A stretch of DNA of 64,000 nucleotides from Cytobacillus firmus (lineage in GTDB: Bacteria > Bacillota > Bacilli > Bacillales > Cytobacillaceae). A program made the translations under genes and the position numbers. Shown here piece by piece: positions 37,034 through 46,529 of this stretch. Numbering within the stretch: position 1 is the stretch's first letter; every line of letters begins with the position of its first letter. The notes under the pieces were generated by a model, which was not told where the DNA came from, searched no databases, and saw only the letters and a program-made list of their open reading frames with translations. The stretch covers positions 1,809,501-1,873,500 of the forward strand of contig NZ_CP086235.1 of the NCBI RefSeq assembly GCF_023612095.1, read 5' to 3'.

Positions 37034-38131
37034 ATGTTAAAAGGCATAAGAGTGATCGACTTTTCCAACTATCTTCCTGGACCGTTTGCTTCCCAGAGGC
37101 TTGCAGAGCTTGGAGTAGAAGTGATAAAAGTGGAACCGGAAGCCGGTGACCCCGGAAGGCATCTGGATATCAAAATAGAAGGAACAGGTGCAGTGTTTGC
37201 CGCCAATAACCGCGGCAAAAAAAGCATTACACTTAACCTGAAGAGCGAAGAAGGAAGAAATGCTGCCCTTATGCTGATTTCAGAAAGTGATGCGGTGCTA
37301 GAAAGTTTTCGGCCTGGTGTAATGAAAAAGCTGGGTCTGGATTATGAGAGTGTGAAAAAGCATAAACCAAATATCGTTTATTGCTCTCTTACAGGCTACG
37401 GTGAGAATGAAGACTATCAATATTTAGGAAGCCATGATTTAAATTATATGGCCGTAAGCGGGGTCCTTGCCCAGCTGAAGGACCGCAGCGGCCGTCCTGT
37501 TCACCCGTCCAACACAATAGCGGATTTTATGGGAGGAATGGCAGCCAGTGAAAGGATATTGGCTGCACTGCTTTCCGGCAAAATGTCCGGAAAAGGCGGG
37601 CATCATTGCATTTCAATTGCCGAAGTGATGGCTTCCACCATGGGGAACCATTTGCTCATTGAAAATAAGACAGGATATCCTAATGGGCTTTCTGTATTAA
37701 ACGGGGAAATCGTTGCCTATTCTCTTTATGAAACAAAGGATAACCGGTTTGCTGCACTTGCTGCTCTGGAGCCGAAGTTCTGGATAAACTTCTGTAAGAG
37801 TGCAGGAAGGGAGGAGTGGATTGATTATCATCTTTCCAGTGCCTCTGGCGATAATCCTGTCTTTTTGGAGATAACCGAATTATTTAGAAGCAGGACATTA
37901 AAAGAGTGGACTGAATTTGGCCGTGACGCAGATTGCTGTCTGACTCCTGTATTGGAGACCGGCGAATTGCAAGACTTTCCGCTATTTAACGGAATTTTAG
38001 ATACTACCCAAAATTACCCTTTGGTAAAAATGCATGGCGGAATAGAATCAGCAATGGGGGGGCCTCCAAAATTAGGAGAACATAATGAGGAAGTTCTAAG
38101 CAGTATTGCAAAGAGAAATATTAAAATATGA
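37034..38131 (+). CDS. CaiB/BaiF CoA transferase or 2-methylacyl-CoA racemase
   Basis: 365 residues, ATG 37034. Family III CoA transferase fold with LPGPFASQRLAELGVEVIKVE, NRGKKSITLNLKSEEGR, the catalytic-Asp motif SHDLNYMAVSGVL and the C-terminal GGPPKLGEHNEEVL. The length is nearer to 2-methylacyl-CoA racemases (about 360) than to formyl-CoA transferases (about 400-430). In this operon, a racemase would let branched 2-methylacyl-CoA enter the dehydrogenase step; CoA transfer to a substrate acid is the alternative. Confidence 0.82.
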   Translation: MLKGIRVIDFSNYLPGPFASQRLAELGVEVIKVEPEAGDPGRHLDIKIEGTGAVFAANNRGKKSITLNLKSEEGRNAALMLISESDAVLESFRPGVMKKLGLDYESVKKHKPNIVYCSLTGYGENEDYQYLGSHDLNYMAVSGVLAQLKDRSGRPVHPSNTIADFMGGMAASERILAALLSGKMSGKGGHHCISIAEVMASTMGNHLLIENKTGYPNGLSVLNGEIVAYSLYETKDNRFAALAALEPKFWINFCKSAGREEWIDYHLSSASGDNPVFLEITELFRSRTLKEWTEFGRDADCCLTPVLETGELQDFPLFNGILDTTQNYPLVKMHGGIESAMGGPPKLGEHNEEVLSSIAKRNIKI

Positions 38132-38148
38132 CCGGAATGATTAAAGAG

Positions 38149-38179
38149 TCCCTAATCTTGAGGATGATTAGGGATTTTT
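38149..38179 (+). terminator. Terminator after the acyl-CoA operon
   Basis: Perfect 9-bp stem TCCCTAATC / GATTAGGGA with Ts. Confidence 0.88.
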
Positions 38180-38185
38180 CATTTA

Positions 38186-38677
38186 TTATGCCTCAAAAAT
38201 GGTGACACTGGCGAAATCCAGGCGAGTCACTCTTCCTTGGGGGAAAGGCGAAGGGCCGGATAGTACAAGACGGATCTTATCTCCCTTCTCCAGCTCTTCC
38301 AGCAATAAAGTGGAAGTTGCATAATCTACGTCAAAGTTATTGTTATTAAAAGATGTTTGGGAGTTGATGAGAGTTCCGCCATTCCGCTGAAGCTCAAATT
38401 TCAGCGGCAGATTCGCCTGTCCTGCAGCAGCAAATACTTGTACGCTGAACTGAAGAAAATAAATACCGTTTTCCTTAACTGTAATGGTATTGTTCATCGG
38501 ATCAAAGTAAAAATGGGATTTCCCTTTAGCGCTGTTGAGGCTGACTGTGGATGGTATGGATGTGTTCTGGTCAAAAAATTGGGGAATGAAATCATTGGTT
38601 ACATAAATTTTGCCCGGAGCTTTTGAAAATCCTTCTTTACCCGAGCAATAGTGTTCATCGGAATTAAAAGATAACAA
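38186..38677 (-). CDS. C1q/TNF-like jelly-roll protein, possibly spore-surface
   Basis: About 163 residues. The TTG start at 38677 is chosen because the perfect AAGGAGGTGATT lies seven bases before it; the longer ORF to 38731 runs over that site. The fold is inferred from strands typical of C1q-like domains: SHFYFDPMNNTITVKENGIYFLQFSVQVF, LPLKFELQRNGGTLI, a low-complexity NNNNF turn and ATSTLLLEELEKGDKIRLVL. Similar domains form the tip of BclA-type exosporium filaments, but there is no collagen repeat and no signal peptide. Function unknown. Confidence 0.65.
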   Translation of the reverse strand: MLSFNSDEHYCSGKEGFSKAPGKIYVTNDFIPQFFDQNTSIPSTVSLNSAKGKSHFYFDPMNNTITVKENGIYFLQFSVQVFAAAGQANLPLKFELQRNGGTLINSQTSFNNNNFDVDYATSTLLLEELEKGDKIRLVLSGPSPFPQGRVTRLDFASVTIFEA

Positions 38678-38860
38678 ATAAATCACCTCCTTACTATATT
38701 TAATGATTAATTTCAAAATAGGTATAGACAAGTAACTAAATAAATGGATTTTTACTTTTGATTTACGAAAGGGAGGGATGTAGCTAGGATTAAATGGTAT
38801 AATGAAAGGGAATATATATTAAAATAATCTTTTTCAAATTTTGGAGTGTGATGGTCACTA

Positions 38861-39556
38861 GTGCGTTTTATTAAAACAATCCCCAATATGGTCACTTTGG
38901 GTAATTTATATTGCGGCTTTCTTTCAATCGGCATGGCTGCCAATGGAGAATTTAAAAATGCAGCCATATTAATCTTAATCGGTATGATGCTTGACAGCAT
39001 GGACGGCAGGCTGGCCAGAATGCTGAAAGCGGATAGTACACTTGGAAAAGAACTTGATTCTCTGGCAGATATTGTTACATTTGGCGTTGCCCCTTCATTT
39101 TTGGTCTTTTATACATACTTTTTTCAATTTGGAATACTTGGATTAGCTGTGTCAGGTCTTTTTCCTTTATTTGGCGCATATCGGCTTGCCCGATTCAATA
39201 TCAGTCCGCCAAAATCCTCTTTGAACTATTTTATTGGAGTTCCGATAACTGCAGCAGGCGGAATCATGGCAATATTGACCCTTTTTGGTGAGCATATACC
39301 CAATATCATTACAACGGTTGTATTCACCGCACTCTGCTTTCTTATGGTAAGCAGAATCCGGATTCCCAGCTTTAAAGAAGTTCCCCTTCCGAAATACGGA
39401 ACAATTGTTACCGTTTTTCTGGGAAGTGTTCTGTACGTTATTTACAAGGGCTCTTACGGGCCGTTTCCCGATTTGATTTATATTGCGATACCGCTTTACA
39501 TTGCGTATTTGACATACCGATTCATAAAAGGCAAAAACAAAAAAGAAATTGATTAA
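38861..39556 (+). CDS. pssA: CDP-diacylglycerol-serine O-phosphatidyltransferase
   Basis: 231 residues, GTG start (GGAG at 38843-38846 is rather far). Makes phosphatidylserine from CDP-diacylglycerol and serine, the precursor of phosphatidylethanolamine. The CDP-alcohol phosphotransferase motif D-G-x2-A-R-x8-G-x3-D-x3-D is intact in MDGRLARMLKADSTLGKELDSLAD. About seven membrane segments. Followed by a bidirectional terminator. A psd gene is not in the window. Confidence 0.92.
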   Translation: MRFIKTIPNMVTLGNLYCGFLSIGMAANGEFKNAAILILIGMMLDSMDGRLARMLKADSTLGKELDSLADIVTFGVAPSFLVFYTYFFQFGILGLAVSGLFPLFGAYRLARFNISPPKSSLNYFIGVPITAAGGIMAILTLFGEHIPNIITTVVFTALCFLMVSRIRIPSFKEVPLPKYGTIVTVFLGSVLYVIYKGSYGPFPDLIYIAIPLYIAYLTYRFIKGKNKKEID

Positions 39557-39585
39557 ACAAAAAAAGGCCGAGATGGCCTTTTTTT
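39557..39585. terminator. Bidirectional terminator between pssA and the GIY-YIG gene
   Basis: AAAAAAAGGCC / GGCCTTTTTTT stem with a 4-base loop; A-run and T-run serve both strands. Confidence 0.85.
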
Positions 39586-39964
39586 ATTTGTAAAATACTT
39601 TGTCGATATTATATTTTGCCTGAAGGGCATTGATGATATAAGTCTCATAAATCTCGCGCTCCATGCTGTCTTCCACGTAAATTACCGCAATTTTATGGAC
39701 ATCATCACGATGATTTTTTATAGGGGAAACATTGTCTTCAAAATGCTTTTTAACCCGCTGTCTTAATTTGCGGGCCTTTCCTACAAAGAGCAGATCTTCT
39801 TTCGCATCAAAAAATAGAATCATGCCGCCCTTGTCTCTTGGTATCTTATGATAATCTGTGAATCCATAGACACTGCTAAGGTCACTTTCTCCTGCCTGTC
39901 CCGTTTGTCTGTTTCTTGTAATGACGAGACTAGGTTCTGGTATTTCAATTTTTATCAATATCAT
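39584..39964 (-). CDS. GIY-YIG domain protein
   Basis: 126-127 residues; GTG 39967, ATG 39964 and TTG 39958 are all possible starts behind GGAAGTGAT. Single GIY-YIG-like nuclease domain: the GIY strand is replaced by GMILFFDAKED, the YIG strand by LLFVGKARKLRQRVKKHF (Arg retained), and a Glu sits in YVEDSMEREIYETYIINALQAKYN. This is like the N-terminal domain of UvrC and stand-alone Bacillus repair-nuclease relatives. Substrate unknown. Confidence 0.8.
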   Translation of the reverse strand: MILIKIEIPEPSLVITRNRQTGQAGESDLSSVYGFTDYHKIPRDKGGMILFFDAKEDLLFVGKARKLRQRVKKHFEDNVSPIKNHRDDVHKIAVIYVEDSMEREIYETYIINALQAKYNIDKVFYK

Positions 39965-40035
39965 CACTTCCTATTCTAAAGATTAAGAGTAACATATACC
40001 TGCAAAGTAATCCATATTCATAGAGGGAAATTAAT

Positions 40036-41370
40036 TTATTTCTTTCGCCTTCGAAAAATATTCCTTACTGCTCTTGGGGTGAACAATACTGCCGGATGGG
40101 CCTGCAGATGGAGCACTTTCATAAAGCAGTCATATGTATAGGGATCATATGAACAGGCATTGACCACTTTTTTGACATACCATTGAAGAAGGGGCAGTCC
40201 CAAAGGTTTAGCCCCGGCTGTATGGGAGAATCTAAAATCCTCAGTTAAAGCAATTAACCAGGGGATATCCACTATTTTGCTGATTTTTCTATGGAAATTA
40301 TACGGGTCCGCATCCGCTTCTCCTGCACTTATAAGGATTTCCTGCAATGCCATTGCTTCCTTTGCAGCAATGCTCATTCCCTGCGCAAATACCGGATCGA
40401 TCCGGCAAAAAGCATCACCCATGACAAGCAGTCCTTTAGGAAAGGTCTTCATTTTTTCGAAATGATATCGCCTCATGGAAGGAAAACGGTATACCTTTAT
40501 ATCTGAAGCAGGTTCTCCATTTTTTATGCAATCATAAATATGCGGCCTTTCCAGGTTTTTCGCTGCCTCGAGAAATTCATTGTTATCCGCTGGCGGATTA
40601 TTGGCACCATATCCAAAGAGGGTAATCATCCATTCATTGTTCTCGGTTGGAGAGATGGATCCTCCAAAGGATTGCAGAGGGGGATTCGGATAAACCAATA
40701 AACTTTTCCATTCACTATCTGACCGGATCCTTCTATAAATACGGTTTGCATAGAATAAGTTGATAGATATCTCTGTTTTCTTTGGCTGGGCCACCCCGAG
40801 CTTGTCGAGGCACATAAGTGCAAGACTGCTGGCACCGGATGCATCAACAGTTAAATCGGCAGTATATATAGCATTGCCTTCTGCGGTATCCGCTTCAATA
40901 CCCGTAATTCTTGAACCGTTTAAGGCGAAACCTTTGACCCTTGTGTTATATAAAGTATGTATATTTTGAATCTGATCTATTCTTTTGCGAAGATGATATT
41001 CAAGAAATGGACGGCTTTGCTGAATAATAGAGCAGCCTGAGTTATATCTGATTTTCCAGCTTCCATGGTGGTGCCAGGCTATGTCAGTGGCAAAATCGGC
41101 AGGTATAGAACCTCCTTTTATCATTTCAGCTATCAGACCCGGAAAAAGGTCCTCAAGTATTTTCTCTCCGCTCTTCAGAAGAACATGACCCTGAGCGGCC
41201 TGTGGTACCCCTTTTCGCGGGCAACCCTTTGGCTGTTCTCCATCTTTTTCGATAATAATGACCTTTTCGAAGGAGTCTGAAAGGACCCTTGCCGCCAGCA
41301 TGCCGGCGATGCTCCCTCCGATCACAATGGCCGTTTGTCTTTTACTGTATTTTCTTTGATTTCCAGGCAT
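40036..41370 (-). CDS. FAD-dependent oxidoreductase (monooxygenase/GGR-like)
   Basis: 444 residues, ATG after GGAGGATTTTTGA. N-terminal Rossmann FAD site (AIVIGGSIAGMLAARVLSD, then Glu in IIIEKD) and the second FAD motif MGDAFCRIDPVFAQGMSIAA. The overall pattern is that of the p-hydroxybenzoate hydroxylase/geranylgeranyl reductase superfamily. PRKGVPQAAQGHVLL is a distinct family motif of uncharacterised Bacillus and actinobacterial proteins. Substrate unknown; stands alone. Confidence 0.8.
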   Translation of the reverse strand: MPGNQRKYSKRQTAIVIGGSIAGMLAARVLSDSFEKVIIIEKDGEQPKGCPRKGVPQAAQGHVLLKSGEKILEDLFPGLIAEMIKGGSIPADFATDIAWHHHGSWKIRYNSGCSIIQQSRPFLEYHLRKRIDQIQNIHTLYNTRVKGFALNGSRITGIEADTAEGNAIYTADLTVDASGASSLALMCLDKLGVAQPKKTEISINLFYANRIYRRIRSDSEWKSLLVYPNPPLQSFGGSISPTENNEWMITLFGYGANNPPADNNEFLEAAKNLERPHIYDCIKNGEPASDIKVYRFPSMRRYHFEKMKTFPKGLLVMGDAFCRIDPVFAQGMSIAAKEAMALQEILISAGEADADPYNFHRKISKIVDIPWLIALTEDFRFSHTAGAKPLGLPLLQWYVKKVVNACSYDPYTYDCFMKVLHLQAHPAVLFTPRAVRNIFRRRKK

Positions 41371-41497
41371 TCAAAAATCCTCCATATGATTCATTACTTT
41401 TATAATAGTACCTGCTGACTAATAAAGATATCGTTAAGAGCAAATAGCAAGTCAAAAAATGGTTTGTTTGCAAAGCTGTAAAAAATTATCGTCACAT

Positions 41498-41515
41498 TTG
41501 TGAAATGATTCACAA
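41498..41515. promoter_or_regulatory. Rex box before the alcohol dehydrogenase gene
   Basis: TTGTGAAATGATTCACAA is a perfect TTGTGAA-N4-TTCACAA palindrome, the binding consensus of the NADH/NAD+ sensor Rex in Gram-positive bacteria. It lies 78 bases before the start codon. Confidence 0.85.
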
Positions 41516-41593
41516 ATTCATTGCCGGACAACATGTTTTGTTAGACAATGACGATGTAGTTGATATTCCTAAATTACAATTGAGGTGACAGAC

Positions 41594-42640
41594 ATGTGTG
41601 AACAATGCAGCAGTGAAAACATGATGAAAGCAGCAGTTGTGCATAAATTTAAGGAAAGCCTGGAAATTGAAAATGTAAGAGTACCATCCGTTGGAAAAAA
41701 TGATGTATTAGTAAAAATAAAAGCCTGTGGTGTTTGCCATACTGATTTACATGCTGCACATGGTGACTGGCCTGTTAAACCGGCACTTCCTCTTATCCCG
41801 GGTCATGAAGGGGTCGGAGAAGTTGTAGAAGTGGGAGAAGGCATTACACATTTGAAGGCTGGAGACCGAGTCGGAGTGCCTTGGCTATATTCTGCCTGCG
41901 GACATTGTGAATACTGCTTAACCGGGCGTGAAACACTTTGCCATAATCAGCTGAACGCGGGATATTCCATTAATGGCGGATACGCAGAATATTGTCTCGC
42001 TGATGCCCGATATGTGGTGAAGGTTCCTGATTCTCTTGACTATGTTGAGGCAGCACCGATTTTTTGTGCTGGTGTAACGACATATAAAGCGCTCAAGGTA
42101 GGGGAAGCAAAGCCGGGTGAATGGGTCGCTGTTTATGGTATTGGAGGCCTTGGACATGTAGCAGTCCAATATGCAAAAGCCATGGGATTAAAGGTCGTGG
42201 CCGTCGATACATTTAACGAAAAGCTGGAGCTGGCAAAAGATTTGGGTGCAGATTTAATTGTTAATCCTAAAGTTGAGGATTCTGCTGTCTTCATACAGCG
42301 CAAAATTGGCGGGGTTCAAGCATCCATATGCACGGCAGTGTCTAAACATGCTTTCAATGAAGCATATCGTGCTGTCAAACGCGGAGGAAAATGCGTAGCC
42401 GTGGGATTGCCGCCTGAAGTTATGGAAGTTCCGATCTTTGATACAGTTCTGAACGGTGTCAGCATTGTCGGTTCTATTGTCGGAACAAGAAAGGATCTGC
42501 AGGAAGCCCTCCAATTTGCAGCAGACGGCAAAGTAAAAACTATAGTGGAAACGGCATCCCTTGAAGAAATTAATAGAGTCTTTGATGATCTTGAAAAAGG
42601 GAAAATAAATGGGCGTATCGTTATAAAATTTGAAGATTAA
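41594..42640 (+). CDS. adhA: Zinc alcohol dehydrogenase, NAD-dependent (AdhA type)
   Basis: 348 residues, ATG after TTGAGGTGA. Catalytic zinc ligands in [24 protein letters not shown] and [11 protein letters not shown]; structural zinc site [18 protein letters not shown] site [17 protein letters not shown] with Asp at VAVDTFN. Typical AdhA/propanol-preferring enzyme that reduces acetaldehyde to ethanol during oxygen limitation. An unusual N-terminal extension, [10 protein letters not shown], has two extra cysteines. Rex control fits the redox role. Confidence 0.93.
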   Translation: MCEQCSSENMMKAAVVHKFKESLEIENVRVPSVGKNDVLVKIKACGVCHTDLHAAHGDWPVKPALPLIPGHEGVGEVVEVGEGITHLKAGDRVGVPWLYSACGHCEYCLTGRETLCHNQLNAGYSINGGYAEYCLADARYVVKVPDSLDYVEAAPIFCAGVTTYKALKVGEAKPGEWVAVYGIGGLGHVAVQYAKAMGLKVVAVDTFNEKLELAKDLGADLIVNPKVEDSAVFIQRKIGGVQASICTAVSKHAFNEAYRAVKRGGKCVAVGLPPEVMEVPIFDTVLNGVSIVGSIVGTRKDLQEALQFAADGKVKTIVETASLEEINRVFDDLEKGKINGRIVIKFED

Positions 42641-42655
42641 TAGAATTCGCTTTAC

Positions 42656-42685
42656 GGCTGGGCACATGTGTGTCCAGCTTTTATT
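42656..42685 (+). terminator. Terminator after adhA
   Basis: GCTGGGCAC / GTGTCCAGC stem, T-rich tail. Confidence 0.7.
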
Positions 42686-42910
42686 AATTTACTCGACCCA
42701 GCTAATATATCACCATCTTCATAGTGAAAAATACTTACACATAAGGAATTTGTCATATCAATATTTCCAATCACATAAAAATGAAAAATAGCTTAGGAGA
42801 GAAAAATATTTAAAATATTAAAAGGAGAAAACACTTGTATAAAGAATATTAAAACTATTCGTAATTTTATGAAAAATATTTCACCAATCGAATTAAAGGG
42901 GGTTAAAAGA

Positions 42911-43681
42911 TTGGGAATTTTGGAGATAAAGGATGCTACTTTAAGGTTTGGAGGCGTAACAGCTCTAGACCATGTCTCGTATGGGGTGCAGGAGGGGGAG
43001 ATTTTTTCGCTGATTGGTCCAAATGGAGCAGGTAAGACAAGTATGCTGAATTGCATTAGCGGACTGTACAAACCTTCATCCGGATCGATTTATTTTAAGG
43101 GGGAAGATATTACAAGGTATAAACCACACAAAAGAGCTAGTATGGGCATTGCCCGTGCTTTTCAGAATATCGAGCTTTTCCCGCATTTGTCTGTTTTGGA
43201 CAATCTGATGCTTGGCAGGCATGTGAGAATGAAAACCGGGCTGCTTGCCGGAGGGCTCTATTGGGGAAAGGCGCAGAGAGAGGAAATTGAACATCGGAAA
43301 AAAGTTGAGCAGGTGATCGATTTTCTTGAAATCGAGGATATCCGCAATACCCCAGTGGGAACTCTTTCATATGGACTGCAGAAAAGGGTCGAAACCGGCA
43401 GGGCTTTGGCACTGGAACCTGAAATTCTCCTTCTGGATGAGCCGATGGCAGGCATGAATAGTGAGGAAAAAGAGGACATGGCCAGATACATTATCGATAT
43501 TCACGAAGAAATGAACACAACCATTATATTAATTGAACACGATATGGGAGTTGTAATGGACTTATCCGATCACATTGCAGTTCTTGATTTCGGGAAGCTG
43601 ATTGGCTATGGGACACCGGAAGAGATTCAGAATAATCCTAAAGTCATAGAAGCCTATCTGGGAGAAGAGAATGCCGTATAA
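42911..43681 (+). CDS. LIV-type ABC transporter ATPase, LivG-like
   Basis: About 256 residues; TTG 42911 follows AAAGGGGG by eight bases, and the upstream ORF extension is AT-rich. Walker A SLIGPNGAGKTSML, Q-loop RAFQNIELFPHLSV, signature LSYGLQKRVETGRAL, Walker B ILLLDEPMAGMN, H-loop LIEHDM and a BCA_ABC_TP_C-like tail (YGTPEEIQNNPKVIEAYLG). First gene of a seven-gene block with two permeases, a binding protein, a second ATPase and two acyl-activating enzymes. Confidence 0.9.
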   Translation: MGILEIKDATLRFGGVTALDHVSYGVQEGEIFSLIGPNGAGKTSMLNCISGLYKPSSGSIYFKGEDITRYKPHKRASMGIARAFQNIELFPHLSVLDNLMLGRHVRMKTGLLAGGLYWGKAQREEIEHRKKVEQVIDFLEIEDIRNTPVGTLSYGLQKRVETGRALALEPEILLLDEPMAGMNSEEKEDMARYIIDIHEEMNTTIILIEHDMGVVMDLSDHIAVLDFGKLIGYGTPEEIQNNPKVIEAYLGEENAV

Positions 43682-43731
43682 AAACTATACCTAAAGTGAT
43701 TTTCATATTTTTAGGAGGGGGGAGCGATTTT

Positions 43732-45639
43732 ATGAGCAAAACGTTTCCGCAGCTGCTGATTGAAAGGGCTTACAAGAATGGGTCACAAGTTGCTTTAAGA
43801 GAAAAGGAATTTGGAATTTGGAATGAAATCACTTATGAAGCGTTCCTGGACAAAGTAAAGAATTTCAGCCTGGGTTTGGCATCTTTGGGTCTGAAAAGAG
43901 AAGATAAGCTTGCCATTATTGGCGATAACAGGCCCGAATGGGTAATCAGCGAGCTTGCTGCGCAAAGCTTAGGCGGCATTTCAGTAGGAATTTATCAGGA
44001 ATCCCTATCTGCTGAACTAAGTTACATTATCGATAATTGTGACGCAACCATAATCGTTGCGGAGGACCAGGAGCAAGTGGATAAATTGCTGGAAATTAAA
44101 GACTCCATTCCTAAAGTGAGGACGATAATTTATTATGATTCACGCGGCATGAGGGGGTACCGGGAGGATTTTCTGCTGGAATTTAACGAAGTTCTGGAAA
44201 TGGGACGAAGTTATCACTCAGGACAGCCTGATTTATTTACAGAGGAAGCTGATAAGGGGTCTGCAGATGACGTGGCAATTTTATCATATACTTCAGGAAC
44301 GACAGGCAATCCAAAAGGAACGATGCTTACTTACCGGAATCTGATCGATATGGCTAAAAATCTTTCAGACATTGATCCGCTGACAGATAAGGATGAATAT
44401 GTTTCATTCCTTCCTCTTGCCTGGATCGGGGAACAGATGATGACTCTTGCCATGGGCTTATATAATGGGATGACGATTAATTTCCCGGAAGAGCCGGCAA
44501 CCGTATTGGAAGACCTGCGGGAAATTGGGCCACAGGTTATGTTTTCTCCGCCCAGAATCTATGAAGATATGGTGTCGCGCTTTCAGGTCAGAATTCAGGA
44601 CAGCGGCTGGCTGAAAAGAAAGATATATAACTGGTGCAAGCCGATAGGCGAGAAGGTAGCTAAAGCCCATTTTGGCAATAAACCTGTCAGCACCGGTACG
44701 AGAGCTCTTTATAAAATTGCTGATTATGTGATGTTCAGTGCAATCCGCGATCACTTTGGACTTTTGAAGATCAAGCGTGCTTATACCGGCGGTGCCCCTT
44801 TGGGTCCAGATGTATTTGAATTCTTTCACAGTATAGGAGTCAATGTAAAAAGCATTTACGGTCAGACAGAAGTTGCCGGCATTTCCATTGTGCACAGAGA
44901 TGGCGACATTAAGCTTGATAGTGTTGGAATTCCAATACCGGGTACAGAAGTGAAAATTTCTGAAGAAGGAGAAATTCTGATCAAAAGCGCAAGTGTCTGC
45001 AAGGGGTATTACAAAAATGAGAAAAGCACAACTGAAACCATTCAGGATGGGTGGCTGTATACAGGGGATGCAGGAAGGCTGGATGAGGAAGGGCATTTGT
45101 ATATCATTGACCGGATTAAAGATGTCATCCGCCTTGATACGGGGGAAATGTTCTCCCCGCAATTTATCGAAAATAAGCTGAAATTCAGTTCATTCATACA
45201 GGAAGCGGTAGCAATCGGGAAGGACCGCCCATATGTGGTTGCCATGATCAATATTGACATGAAAAATGTAGGGCGCTGGGCGGAGAAAAATCAAATCAGC
45301 TATACCACCTATACCGATTTATCTTCCAAGCCTCAAGTGCTGGATCTTATCGAAAAACAGGTCCAGGAAATCAATCAGACTCTGCCTGAAAAAGCCCGGG
45401 TGAAAAAATTCGTTCTTCTTTATAAAGAACTGGATGCAGATGATGAAGAGCTCACAAGAACAAAGAAAGTCCGCAGGCAGTTTGTTGCTAAAAAATATCA
45501 GGCCTTAATCGATGGACTTTATACAGAGGACAAAAAAATACGTGTCAATGGCACGATCAAGTATCGTGATGGCATGGAACAAACCATCCAAACAACCCTT
45601 CAGGTGATTTTTATGGATGAAGGAGAGGGGGCAGCTTAA
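43732..45639 (+). CDS. Long-chain-type acyl-CoA synthetase inside the ABC operon
   Basis: 635 residues, ATG after AGGAGGGGGG. AMP-binding domain of the long-chain FACS group: P-loop SYTSGTTGNPKGTMLTYRNL, the linker WIGEQMMTLAMGLYNGMTINF, YGQTEVAG, WLYTGDAGRLDEEGHLYIIDR and an insertion typical of FadD15-like enzymes (QVRIQDSGWLKRKIYNW). It lies between the LivG- and LivH-like genes, its stop overlapping the LivH start, so it is translationally coupled to the transporter. It probably activates the imported acid. Confidence 0.9.
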   Translation: MSKTFPQLLIERAYKNGSQVALREKEFGIWNEITYEAFLDKVKNFSLGLASLGLKREDKLAIIGDNRPEWVISELAAQSLGGISVGIYQESLSAELSYIIDNCDATIIVAEDQEQVDKLLEIKDSIPKVRTIIYYDSRGMRGYREDFLLEFNEVLEMGRSYHSGQPDLFTEEADKGSADDVAILSYTSGTTGNPKGTMLTYRNLIDMAKNLSDIDPLTDKDEYVSFLPLAWIGEQMMTLAMGLYNGMTINFPEEPATVLEDLREIGPQVMFSPPRIYEDMVSRFQVRIQDSGWLKRKIYNWCKPIGEKVAKAHFGNKPVSTGTRALYKIADYVMFSAIRDHFGLLKIKRAYTGGAPLGPDVFEFFHSIGVNVKSIYGQTEVAGISIVHRDGDIKLDSVGIPIPGTEVKISEEGEILIKSASVCKGYYKNEKSTTETIQDGWLYTGDAGRLDEEGHLYIIDRIKDVIRLDTGEMFSPQFIENKLKFSSFIQEAVAIGKDRPYVVAMINIDMKNVGRWAEKNQISYTTYTDLSSKPQVLDLIEKQVQEINQTLPEKARVKKFVLLYKELDADDEELTRTKKVRRQFVAKKYQALIDGLYTEDKKIRVNGTIKYRDGMEQTIQTTLQVIFMDEGEGAA

Positions 45640-46529
45640 TGACATTTTTCTTGCAAATGCTCGTAACAGGCATCGTGGTAGGAAGTGTTTATGCACTTGT
45701 CGCACTGGGCTTTGTGCTTATTTATAAATCCAGTGACGCCATCAACTTTGCTCAGGGTGAGTTCCTTTTAATTGGAACGTATGTCTGTTTAACGCTAATT
45801 ACAGCCTACAACATCCCGTTTATAGCAGCCCTTTTAATTGCGCTGATGTTCAGTGCTGTTTTAGGATTTGTTATTGAACGGATAGTTCTGAGGCCTTTTA
45901 TTGGAGAACCTGTCATATCCATGATTATGGCGACGATTGGTTTATCGAGTGTTCTTGCCGGGATTGTTCATATTATTTGGGGCCATGAGACACGTGTGTT
46001 TCCAAGGATTTTCTCTGAACAGCCTGTTAACATTGGAGAGATCGTCATTGCACCGGTCTATTTATGGTCACTTTTGATCGTTGTGGTGATGCTTGTTATT
46101 TTCACCCTCTTTTTCAAATATTCCAAGCTGGGAATTGCGATGAGAGCAACTGCAGATGATCAGCAGGCAGCAATGTCAATGGGAATCAGCGTAAAAATGA
46201 TTTTCGCAGTGGCCTGGGCAATTGCTGCCATTGTTTCAGCAGTTGGAGGCATCCTTCTCGGAAACATCAATGGTGTAAATGCATCCCTTTCAGCGATTGG
46301 CTTAAAGGTCCTTCCGGTTGCTATTCTTGGAGGACTCGACAGTATTCCCGGTGCCATCATCGGCGGGCTGATCATCGGCATTCTTGAGAGCCTGACCGGC
46401 GGATATCTGGATCCATTGGTTGGCGGGGGTCTGAAAGAGGTTATGCCGTTTGTCATCCTCGTATTTATCCTTATGTTCAAGCCATATGGTTTGTTCGGAA
46501 AAAAGAAATCGAGAGGGTGTAACCGATGA
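45639..46529 (+). CDS. LIV-type ABC permease, LivH-like
   Basis: 296 residues, ATG overlapping the previous stop. About eight membrane segments with the family start GIVVGSVYALVALGFVLIYKSSDAINFAQGEF in outline and the coupling EAA-like loop MRATADDQQAAMSMGIS. Glycine-rich C-terminal GGLDSIPGAIIGGLIIG. Forms the inner membrane channel together with the LivM-like protein. Confidence 0.92.
   Translation: MTFFLQMLVTGIVVGSVYALVALGFVLIYKSSDAINFAQGEFLLIGTYVCLTLITAYNIPFIAALLIALMFSAVLGFVIERIVLRPFIGEPVISMIMATIGLSSVLAGIVHIIWGHETRVFPRIFSEQPVNIGEIVIAPVYLWSLLIVVVMLVIFTLFFKYSKLGIAMRATADDQQAAMSMGISVKMIFAVAWAIAAIVSAVGGILLGNINGVNASLSAIGLKVLPVAILGGLDSIPGAIIGGLIIGILESLTGGYLDPLVGGGLKEVMPFVILVFILMFKPYGLFGKKKSRGCNR

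Noticed and set aside
44458..45162. 234-codon minus-strand ORF inside the acyl-CoA synthetase gene
   Set aside because: It is a shadow of the well-supported plus-strand gene, with no family motif or ribosome site.
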